Under the pieces are notes generated by a model. The model did no database searches and was not told the origin of the DNA. It was given only the letters and a program-made list of their open reading frames with translations. Source: a virus. From it: a stretch of DNA of 26,781 nt. The stretch is taken from positions 1 to 26,781 of IMG/VR virus record IMGVR_UViG_3300042521_002296, one strand, 5' to 3'. The position numbers and the translations under genes were made by a program. Below are positions 20,506 to 26,528 of this stretch, piece by piece. Each line of letters opens with the position of its first letter. Within the stretch, counting starts at the first letter, position 1.

Positions 20506-21460
20506 GATACAGGAACTATTTGAGCTAGGCACCCGCAATATGGTGATGGCTCATGATGAACTAGAGAAGACCAAGGTCGGTATACTTCGGGCCGGAAATA
20601 CTGGCCTGATGCTGGCCGATGGCAGGGTCACGGGCAAGTGCGCCCGCCTTACCTATCTCAGGTACAAGGGTATCCGGGTAGAGGAGGCTGACTACTCTAG
20701 GGAGCTGATGTTCGCGGCGGGTAGGACTAATGAGGACAGCTGGCTGGAGGTACTCCGGGCCGCTGACCCTACCCTAGTTATCAAGAGGGAGGAGGAGATA
20801 CCTATCGCATGGACGACAGACAATGGCGTGCCGGTGACTGGCCGACCTGATATTGTACTGGGTCACAATGGTCTGCTCAGTGGTAAGTTCGTGCCTGAGA
20901 TTGGTATCGAGCTCAAGCAGGCCTGCTCTCTATGGACAGTGAGAGATGTCGGCATTCAGATGAAACCTAAGATGCTGCACCTTATGCAGGCGGCCCACTA
21001 TAGTTGGCAGCTGGGTATTCCCTTTGAGCTTTGGTATACTAATAGGACAGACTTTGCTGTGATGGGTTGGGCACAGCGTAATTTTCCCAAGCCTGGTGAG
21101 CCCGGTTCAGAGAGATGCGAGTACAATGATAAGGGGGAAATTAAAAAGGTCCTGCCCTTCGTCCAAGGCTATGAGTTAATGTGGACCCCAGCGGGCCAGA
21201 TGAACTACCGGGCCGTGGGGCACAGCAAGTGGACCACTACCCTGATTACACAGCAGGGCATAGTGGACTACTTCTCCACCGTGGCCGCGATGGATGAGAC
21301 CGATGTTCTGCCCCCTGCTCCCACTAATCTGGAGGCTGACGGTAGTCGTGGTCCATACTCTATCTGTAGCTACTGCCCATTGCAGTCGGTATGCGACTCT
21401 CATAAGGGGAAGTCGGTCGCCGCATGGACAGAAATAGTTGCTAAAGATTTCCAGAAATAG
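20498..21460 (+). CDS. Cas4-like Fe-S exonuclease (RecB family, PD-(D/E)xK)
   Basis: A 320-residue nuclease. The PD-(D/E)xK core is at VTGRPDIVL (Asp118) and IGIELKQA (Glu138, Lys140). Four cysteines match the Cas4/AddB iron-sulfur arrangement: Cys48 (GKCARLTYLR) and a C-terminal ICSYCPLQSVC (Cys290, 293, 299). It also has helical parts typical for RecB-family enzymes. This type makes single-stranded ends used in phage recombination, replication restart or degradation of host DNA. It lies between the pyrophosphohydrolase and the polymerase gene group. The start overlaps the previous stop, and AGAGGG is seen upstream. There are no CRISPR genes nearby, so a link to CRISPR is not indicated. Confidence 0.82.
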   Translation: MSKIQELFELGTRNMVMAHDELEKTKVGILRAGNTGLMLADGRVTGKCARLTYLRYKGIRVEEADYSRELMFAAGRTNEDSWLEVLRAADPTLVIKREEEIPIAWTTDNGVPVTGRPDIVLGHNGLLSGKFVPEIGIELKQACSLWTVRDVGIQMKPKMLHLMQAAHYSWQLGIPFELWYTNRTDFAVMGWAQRNFPKPGEPGSERCEYNDKGEIKKVLPFVQGYELMWTPAGQMNYRAVGHSKWTTTLITQQGIVDYFSTVAAMDETDVLPPAPTNLEADGSRGPYSICSYCPLQSVCDSHKGKSVAAWTEIVAKDFQK

Positions 21461-21468
21461 TCCGATAA
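21442..21468 (+). promoter_or_regulatory. Sigma-28-type promoter E
   Basis: TAAAGATT (seven of eight) is followed after 11 bases by TCCGATAA (seven of eight). The transcript would start near 21475 and lead into a hairpin at 21478-21500 and then the gene at 21533. The -35 lies inside the last codons of the nuclease gene. Confidence 0.7.
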
Positions 21469-21477
21469 GTATCTTGT

Positions 21478-21500
21478 AGGTCGGACATGTCGTTCGACTT
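21478..21500 (+). other. 5' leader hairpin behind promoter E
   Basis: Nine pairs (with two or more G-U) form between AGGUCGGAC and GUUCGACUU around AUGUC. It begins only a few bases after the predicted start of the promoter E transcript. A hairpin at the very 5' end commonly protects mRNA from decay. Confidence 0.5.
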
Positions 21501-21532
21501 ATGATAGTGTAACGCACTCTGAGGAGAGTAGA

Positions 21533-21805
21533 ATGAGTCTTGTTAATCGTGGTCGTCCAGCGGTCGGTAGTAATCGTCCTAACACGGCAGCCCCAGTGGC
21601 CGCCGCGCCGCAGCGACAGCAGACGGCGAAGGGTACGAAGCCTTCCTTCATCCTGAAGTTTAAGGACGCTGATGGTAGTATCAAAATCATCACGGGCCTC
21701 TTTACTTCGGTATCAAAGAATGGTCTTGAGTACCTCTCAGGTAAGGACCGTGAATCTGGTGTGACGTATTATGTCATGACCAACTCTAAGGCTCAGGAAG
21801 AATAA
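21533..21805 (+). CDS. Small protein of unknown function
   Basis: A 90-residue protein. Residues 1-36 are basic, Pro/Ala/Gln-rich and probably disordered (NRGRPAVGSNRPNTAAPVAA). Residues 37-90 form a beta-rich domain (PSFILKFKDADGSIKIITGL, then ESGVTYYVMTNSKAQEE). GAGGAGAG lies about 7 bases before the ATG. It heads the promoter E unit with the DNA polymerase, so a replication role is plausible (for example a DNA-binding accessory), but no OB-fold motif can be claimed. Confidence 0.7.
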   Translation: MSLVNRGRPAVGSNRPNTAAPVAAAPQRQQTAKGTKPSFILKFKDADGSIKIITGLFTSVSKNGLEYLSGKDRESGVTYYVMTNSKAQEE

Positions 21806-22032
21806 TGAGCCGGACGGCATACCAGTTCGGAGGATATGCCGACTACTTCCAGGAGATGGAACGACTGGAACAGTTTATGGGGCTATCGCCACGGAGGGCG
21901 ACCGCCTCTCTTTCTTGGGGAAATAGTCGTGCTAGTCTCAACTCAGCGCCAGATATCATTCGCCGTACTGAATCCGGTGTTCGCCCCCGCGAGGAGCGAG
22001 CGGCTTTCCATCCGAGAAGAACCAACAACTAA
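21805..22032 (+). CDS. Small protein overlapping the polymerase start
   Basis: A 75-residue frame whose ATG overlaps the stop of the previous gene (TAATG), with AGGAAG seven bases upstream. The N-terminal half looks protein-like (SRTAYQFGGYADYFQEMERL), the second half is Arg/Ser-rich and overlaps the polymerase frame. It is probably translated and couples expression to the polymerase. No family is recognised. Confidence 0.55.
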   Translation: MSRTAYQFGGYADYFQEMERLEQFMGLSPRRATASLSWGNSRASLNSAPDIIRRTESGVRPREERAAFHPRRTNN

Positions 22033-24133
22033 GGATGTCGATGCCTTCCTATCGCGCCACCCCCTTGGCGACGTAATGGCCATTGACCTGGAGACCCGCG
22101 GTGGAGACCCCGCCATCGCGGGCTCCCTCGTCGTGGGCCTTGCCTTATCGAATACTACTGGAACAATCTACCTACATGTATCAGGGTATGAGGATGTATA
22201 TCACCATGTCCTTGACCGGCTCTATCAGCTGGACATCCCACTCATCGCACACAATCAATTCTTTGACGGCAGCTGGATGTATCGCGACAGCGGCAACTGG
22301 CACAACTGGCGTCACTGTACCTATGCCCTGTATAAACTCCTAGCCACCGAGGGATACATCGGCCAGCGTTGGGGCCTGAAGAATGCTCAGGTTGACCTGC
22401 TCGGCTGGGAGGAAACGAATGAGAGAGACCTGTCTCAGTGGCTGGTTGATAATGGATATGGCAACCGTATCATCGACGGCAAGTCCGGGGAGGAGGTGCT
22501 CCGTCCTGACAAGGGTGAGATGTGGAGAGCCCCCGCCGCTATCTTGGGGAAGTATTGCGCACTGGATGCTGACAGTACCTACCTGCTCTATACCCGCGTG
22601 CTGCTGCCCGCCCTGAATAAATTCAAGGCCCTTCAATCCTATGCCGGGGAAATCTATCAGCAGTATCTTCGGGTCCTAATTGCCCAGAAGTTCTCTGGAA
22701 TTCTTATTGATAGGGAGCGGCTGTTGGCGCATGACCTACACCTTGAGCAGTCAGCGGCCCACCTCTCCGTGGACTTTCAGCTGCATAAGGATGTCGCGCC
22801 ACATATCAAGGCATGGAATCAGTTGGTCGTGGAGGAGCACCGGGCCAAGGAGCCAGAGAGGTACCTGCTGAAGAAGATGGGCAAGGAGCCCGCGCAGTAT
22901 AAGAAGGATGGCAGTGTCTCTAGTAACTGGATTAAGTGGAGGGCCAAGGCCGATGCCCCCCTCGTGGAGTCCAAGAACTGGTGGAAATGGTTCGAGCGGC
23001 TCTCTGAGCTGGAGGCCCAGCAGCACTTTAATATCAATAGCAATGACCAGAAGCGTTGGCTATTCTATGAGCGGCTGGGTAATCCTATCCTGCTTACCAC
23101 GGATAGCGGGCAACCGGCCACGGATGAGAAGGCCCTTAGGTCCTTCGGTGAGCCGGGCCGTATCCTGATAGAGCAGAATGAATTGGTTAAGGAGAAGTCC
23201 TATGTCGAGGCGGTTCTCTCACATAGTACCACGGGCGTGCTGCATCCCAGCTTCAGGGTACCGGGAACCTACACGGGAAGACTGGCCGGTGCGGGTGGCG
23301 TTAACATACAGCAGATGCCAAAGAGCCGTGAGTTCCTGTCCTGCTGGCAGGCCCGGCCCGGAATGAAATGGGTACAGCTAGACTTCACTGCACTTGAGCA
23401 GGTGGTGCTGGCCGAGCTTAGTAAGGACCCCGCGCTATGGAAACTCTATGGCCCAGCGGCGCGTCCTAATGATGTCTACCTCTTTACCGGGGCCAACCTG
23501 CCAGTGATAGGTGATGCCATTCGAGCGGCTGGGTATGACCCGGATAGACCAACCCCCGAGGGAATAGCCGCGGCCAAGAGGCAGGCCAAGAAGGAGCGAG
23601 GCATCGCCAAGGTAATCACACTAGCCAGTAGCTATGGCGCTGGCGCGGGAAAGATACAGCAGACCCTACAGCTGGAGGGAATCCCGATATCCCTTAATGA
23701 TTGTAAGACTATTCATCAGGGGTACTGGCGTCTCTACGCCGGTGTCAAGCTCTATGAGAGGGAACTCATTAGGCAGTATGAGAACAATGATGGCTGGGTT
23801 CTTAACGGGATTGGCAGGCCACTTGGCATTGACCATGATAAGGAGAAGGACATTGTTAACCGGGTGGTGCAGAGTACCGGGCATGATATCCTAGTTATCT
23901 GGCTGAGCATCTACTCCATGCTACTGGATACCGCCGGGATACAGTGGACCCCTATCATCGCTGACCTGCATGATGAGTCTATCATCGAGGTGCCCGAGGA
24001 GCAGGCCGCGGAGGCACTGAGGATAATGTCCGTGGATGCGATGCAGGCGCTTAATGATATGCTCAAGGGACGCATCCGTCTTAAGGGTGAGGGACAGATT
24101 GCCAACTGTTTCGCGGATATAAAGATAGAGTAA
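21929..24133 (+). CDS. Family A DNA polymerase with 3'-5' exonuclease, Leu at the O-helix 762 position
   Basis: A 734-residue phage replicase. In this numbering the exonuclease domain has Exo I MAIDLETRG (Asp53, Glu55), Exo II LIAHNQFFD (Asp112) and Exo III KYCALDAD (Tyr208, Asp212), all intact. The polymerase domain has motif A WVQLDFTALEQVVLAEL (Asp484, Glu489), motif B RGIAKVITLASSYG (Arg556, Lys560, Leu564, Tyr568) and motif C HDESIIEV (His680, Asp681, Glu682). Leu564 stands where E. coli Pol I has Phe762. There is no 5' nuclease domain. The start is uncertain: GTG at 21929 (GGGGA about 8 bases upstream) is preferred. An ATG at 21836 gives an implausible N-terminus inside the 75-residue gene, and GTG at 21977 is also possible. 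Confidence 0.92.
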   Translation: MLVSTQRQISFAVLNPVFAPARSERLSIREEPTTKDVDAFLSRHPLGDVMAIDLETRGGDPAIAGSLVVGLALSNTTGTIYLHVSGYEDVYHHVLDRLYQLDIPLIAHNQFFDGSWMYRDSGNWHNWRHCTYALYKLLATEGYIGQRWGLKNAQVDLLGWEETNERDLSQWLVDNGYGNRIIDGKSGEEVLRPDKGEMWRAPAAILGKYCALDADSTYLLYTRVLLPALNKFKALQSYAGEIYQQYLRVLIAQKFSGILIDRERLLAHDLHLEQSAAHLSVDFQLHKDVAPHIKAWNQLVVEEHRAKEPERYLLKKMGKEPAQYKKDGSVSSNWIKWRAKADAPLVESKNWWKWFERLSELEAQQHFNINSNDQKRWLFYERLGNPILLTTDSGQPATDEKALRSFGEPGRILIEQNELVKEKSYVEAVLSHSTTGVLHPSFRVPGTYTGRLAGAGGVNIQQMPKSREFLSCWQARPGMKWVQLDFTALEQVVLAELSKDPALWKLYGPAARPNDVYLFTGANLPVIGDAIRAAGYDPDRPTPEGIAAAKRQAKKERGIAKVITLASSYGAGAGKIQQTLQLEGIPISLNDCKTIHQGYWRLYAGVKLYERELIRQYENNDGWVLNGIGRPLGIDHDKEKDIVNRVVQSTGHDILVIWLSIYSMLLDTAGIQWTPIIADLHDESIIEVPEEQAAEALRIMSVDAMQALNDMLKGRIRLKGEGQIANCFADIKIE

Positions 24134-24141
24134 TTAACCCT

Positions 24142-24168
24142 TCAAGTTTTTAGAATAGTTGCCGATAA
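24142..24168 (+). promoter_or_regulatory. Sigma-28-type promoter F
   Basis: TCAAGTTT (seven of eight) is followed after 11 bases by GCCGATAA (eight of eight). It lies in the short gap behind the polymerase stop and would start a transcript near 24175, directly before the AAGGAG of the gene at 24188. Confidence 0.72.
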
Positions 24169-24187
24169 GTAGGTACAAGGAGATATC

Positions 24188-24307
24188 ATGCTTCGTGGGT
24201 TAGTATATGTATTGGCCGCATTCGGGATTGGCTGGTGTCTCGGGTTCCTATTCGGCTCCATGCTTAAGGCAATAGTGGTGGTTATATGCACAAATGGATT
24301 CTGTTAA
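24188..24307 (+). CDS. 39-residue membrane peptide
   Basis: The frame reads MLRGLVYVLAAFGIGWCLGF onward and is almost wholly hydrophobic, enough for one long or two short membrane spans. AAGGAG seven bases before the ATG is an ideal ribosome binding site. It is the first gene behind promoter F. A GxxxG-like pattern (GIGWCLGFLFG) could support oligomerisation. Function unknown. Confidence 0.6.
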   Translation: MLRGLVYVLAAFGIGWCLGFLFGSMLKAIVVVICTNGFC

Positions 24308-24435
24308 GGAATGGTATCAAGGTGGCCGAGTCTGATAGTATCTTGGAACTATGCCAGATTATAGATAAGTCCCCGAGGACCACGGCCAATGAGGCACTGT
24401 TTGAGATTAGGGAGTCAGATGCCAAGGGTAGCTAA
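24286..24435 (+). CDS. Small protein of unknown function
   Basis: A 49-residue frame from ATG at 24286, overlapping the membrane peptide by 22 bases in another frame. The sequence MHKWILLRNGIKVAESDSIL, then ELCQIIDKSPRTTANEALFE looks like a small alpha/beta fold. The ribosome binding site is weak (GGTGG). Its end overlaps the next gene by 17 bases. The frame covers a gap that otherwise has no gene. Confidence 0.48.
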   Translation: MHKWILLRNGIKVAESDSILELCQIIDKSPRTTANEALFEIRESDAKGS

Positions 24436-24706
24436 GGATAGGAAATCAGTTGTCGCACTATTCACGGCTAAGCATATCCTGGCCAACAGTGATATCCTGA
24501 ATGAGCTGGCCGTCCAGTACCGCCTGCACTTCCTGAACGAGACGGTGCGCCAATTTATCTGGGAGAGAATCATTGAGACCCTGGCCTCCGAGTACCTGAT
24601 GAGTAAGAAGGTACCACGGACCAGACGCATGATTAAGGTTATTAAGGATGAGATGTCAGCCCTATTGATAGGAACCTATGATGAGGAGTTTGATATAAAA
24701 TGGTAG
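24419..24706 (+). CDS. Small helical basic protein
   Basis: A 95-residue protein from ATG at 24419, with GGGAG about 5 bases upstream. It is helical throughout (TAKHILANSDILNELAVQYR, ETVRQFIWERIIETLASEYL) with a basic patch (SKKVPRTRRMIKVIKDEM). It may bind nucleic acid. No known domain is recognised. A longer form from 24389 would have no ribosome binding site. Confidence 0.62.
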   Translation: MPRVAKDRKSVVALFTAKHILANSDILNELAVQYRLHFLNETVRQFIWERIIETLASEYLMSKKVPRTRRMIKVIKDEMSALLIGTYDEEFDIKW

Positions 24707-24873
24707 CACTTTATAGAATCATACTGATGATGGGCGGGACCGCGGCCATTATGCTGCCCTTTATGATTAATAATACCGACCCAGTCCTTGGATTCTTCCT
24801 TGGTTTCATCGGCGGTGCCCTTGGGTTTCAGTGCTGGAAGATGGCTATAAGGCTGCGTCATGAGGAAAACTAA
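24700..24873 (+). CDS. Small membrane protein with two spans
   Basis: A 57-residue frame, MVALYRIILMMGGTAAIMLP onward, with hydrophobic segments at about residues 4-22 and 29-46 (PVLGFFLGFIGGALGFQCW) and a short charged tail (RLRHEEN). Its start overlaps the previous gene and its end overlaps the resolvase start. The two-span layout is like a small class II holin, but the position in a replication cluster makes this uncertain. Confidence 0.58.
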   Translation: MVALYRIILMMGGTAAIMLPFMINNTDPVLGFFLGFIGGALGFQCWKMAIRLRHEEN

Positions 24874-25408
24874 TCTCCAGAGGCAGGCGGAGAAACTGCT
24901 GACCCCACTGCTAGATGGGCACATTCTGGCTATCGACCCGAGCAGTGGCAGCCGTGACTCTATGCCCGGCTATGCGGTATTCCGTGCGGGCCTATTGGTT
25001 GATAGCGGCCTGATACAGGTGCAGCAGGGCAGGGAGCTTAACAGAAAACTATTCAGCATAGGCGAGACCCTTCGCAACCAGTTCGAGGTGCCTGATGTCT
25101 TGGTGGTCGAGCACATCCCACCCTTTATGCGTGGCAGCGGATTCAGCAAGAGCATCGTGATACTTCAGCGGGCCATCGGAATGATTATCGGGAGCATCGA
25201 CAGGCCCCTGCTTGAGGTGCCGCCTATCACATGGCACAAGTTGGCCCCTCTGAATTACCAGAAGACCGACGAGAAGGATGCTATAATGATTGGCTATGCG
25301 GCTATCTGGACAGCCTGCAAGATGCGTGGCGAGGAGCCGCCAGAGCTTCCGGCCAAGGTATTCGAGGCGGGCAGTGTTGGCCTGAAGGGAGGGGTCAGTG
25401 ACTCCTGA
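24860..25408 (+). CDS. RuvC-like Holliday junction resolvase
   Basis: A 182-residue protein with an RNase H-fold layout: HILAIDPSSGSRDSMPGYAV gives the first catalytic Asp (Asp26), DVLVVEHIPPFM the Glu (Glu84), and KTDEKDAIMIGYAAI the last acidic cluster (Asp137, Asp140). The order D, E, D/D and their spacing are those of RuvC-type phage resolvases, which cut branched DNA before packaging or in recombination. The length is normal. GCGTC/ATGAGG is seen at the start, with coupling to the preceding gene by overlap. Its stop overlaps the next GTG. Confidence 0.8.
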   Translation: MRKTNLQRQAEKLLTPLLDGHILAIDPSSGSRDSMPGYAVFRAGLLVDSGLIQVQQGRELNRKLFSIGETLRNQFEVPDVLVVEHIPPFMRGSGFSKSIVILQRAIGMIIGSIDRPLLEVPPITWHKLAPLNYQKTDEKDAIMIGYAAIWTACKMRGEEPPELPAKVFEAGSVGLKGGVSDS

Positions 25409-25613
25409 GCATAGGGCCGCTATTCAATACCTGATTAAGCGCCTTGATATGGATGGTGGAGAGTGGCCGGGCATTGAGGTATTCGTTAGCAAGGAGGGCC
25501 GTCATATCTGGGGCCTGCTTCCTGATGATGTATACGCCACCCTGATGATACTATCTCGGGCCGTAGCCGAGCCAGAGGATGAGGACGAGGATGAAGAGGA
25601 CGAAGAAATCTGA
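25398..25613 (+). CDS. Small protein with an acidic tail
   Basis: A 71-residue protein from GTG at 25398 with GGAGGGG about 4 bases upstream. The first 55 residues form a helix, strand, strand, helix pattern (HRAAIQYLIKRLDMDGGEWP, GRHIWGLLPDDVYATLMIL) and the last 14 are almost all Glu and Asp. The acidic tail is encoded by a GAGGA repeat that also serves as ribosome binding site for the next gene, so part of its sequence may be forced by that. Confidence 0.6.
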   Translation: MTPEHRAAIQYLIKRLDMDGGEWPGIEVFVSKEGRHIWGLLPDDVYATLMILSRAVAEPEDEDEDEEDEEI

Positions 25614-25941
25614 GTGGTATGTGTATCTTATCTGGGATGGCAGAAGAACCTATGTCGGCAGTACCACGGATGTTAAGCGCCGCCTTCGTCAGCACAATGG
25701 AGAGATTGTGGGTGGGGCCCGGTCAACCAGAAAGTCAGCGGGACGATGGGCAGTGGTAGCATACCTGGCGGGCTTCTTGGATAGGAGTACCGCCTGTCGC
25801 TGGGAGGCACTGGTCAAGAAGCGTGCCAGGGGGCGAGTGCCCAGAATGGATGCGATGGCCCTAGTGTCGGTTGGCATGTGTCCGCCCGGTAGAATGAACT
25901 ATGAAGTACCCACAGGAATTACCTTAGTCATAGAGGGATAG
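25591..25941 (+). CDS. GIY-YIG nuclease
   Basis: A 116-residue small GIY-YIG domain protein: the first strands WYVYLIWDGRRTYVGSTTDV carry the V-Y-L ... T-Y-V-G-S-T signature, followed by the Arg-rich helix KRRLRQHNGEI with the conserved Arg, and a later Glu in ACRWEALVKK that can serve as metal ligand. This fits the UvrC/Slx1-like class and not the homing endonucleases with long DNA-binding tails. ATG at 25591 is used because GAGGA is well spaced; ATG at 25579 in the same frame is possible. It follows the resolvase and may help cut branched or host DNA. Confidence 0.78.
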   Translation: MKRTKKSEWYVYLIWDGRRTYVGSTTDVKRRLRQHNGEIVGGARSTRKSAGRWAVVAYLAGFLDRSTACRWEALVKKRARGRVPRMDAMALVSVGMCPPGRMNYEVPTGITLVIEG

Positions 25942-25943
25942 TG

Positions 25944-26528
25944 ATGGCAGGCAGGAAACTCGACACCGATAACATGCTCCTCTTCTTGGACAGGGGCATT
26001 CATGTTCCCAGCCGCACCCTCTTCCTATCCGGAGAAATCACAAGGGAAACCGTTGACTCTACTATACGGGGCCTGGTCCTTCTGAACCACCTCAGTAGTG
26101 AGGACTCAATCCGTTTGGTCCTCAATAGTGATGGTGGTGAGGTTAACCAGGGCCTCGCCCTGATGGACTGCATTGCTAGTATTCCTGCTGTCGTTACCAT
26201 TGATGTGGTCGGGGAGGCCTGCTCAATGGCCGCCATTATTCTACAGGCCGGTGATATCAGACGACTATCAGCTAACTCCAGGGTAATGATACATGTTGGG
26301 AGCGAGGGCTATGATGAGAATCATGCCACAATTATTAGAAGGTGGGCTAAGTATCAGGCTAAAGAAGATAAGATTTGTACCGATAAGGTACTAGAGAGAA
26401 TCAGAGAGAGACATCCTGACTTCACAAGGAGTCGCCTTAATAGACTGATGGACTTTGATACCATCCTTACGGCCAATGAGGCCATTGAATTGGGGTTAGC
26501 TGATGAGATTATTTCTAGTATCGTGTAG
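25944..26528 (+). CDS. ClpP-like serine protease
   Basis: A 194-residue ClpP protein with the complete triad: Ser94 in GEACSMAAIIL, His117 in SRVMIHVGSE and Asp172 in MDFDTILTANEA. It has the ClpP strand LVLNSDGGEVNQGLALMDCI and the end motif AIELGLADEI. The length matches bacterial ClpP. ATG at 25944 is chosen over GTG at 25941 because of its spacing to GAGGGA. It lacks a signal peptide, unlike the protein at 18899. The coding sequence contains sigma-28-type promoter G. Phage ClpP-like enzymes can act as capsid maturation proteases, but this one lies among early/middle genes, away from the head cluster. Confidence 0.85.
   Translation: MAGRKLDTDNMLLFLDRGIHVPSRTLFLSGEITRETVDSTIRGLVLLNHLSSEDSIRLVLNSDGGEVNQGLALMDCIASIPAVVTIDVVGEACSMAAIILQAGDIRRLSANSRVMIHVGSEGYDENHATIIRRWAKYQAKEDKICTDKVLERIRERHPDFTRSRLNRLMDFDTILTANEAIELGLADEIISSIV
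26360..26386 (+). promoter_or_regulatory. Sigma-28-type promoter G (inside the ClpP gene)
   Basis: TAAAGAAG (five of eight, with TAAAG intact) is followed after 11 bases by ACCGATAA (seven of eight). It would start a transcript near 26393, about 110 bases before the lipoprotein gene. It is the weakest -35 of the set, so it could be a chance match within coding sequence. Confidence 0.45.

Noticed and set aside
20493-20520. TAAAGTAT near 20494
   Set aside because: No CCGATAA follows at 11-12 bases.
20498-21460. Cas4-like gene as part of a CRISPR system
   Set aside because: No Cas1, Cas2 or repeat array in the window; phages often carry such nucleases for recombination.
25950-25974. ACCGATAA at the start of the second ClpP gene
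   Set aside because: No TAAAG box 11-12 bases upstream.
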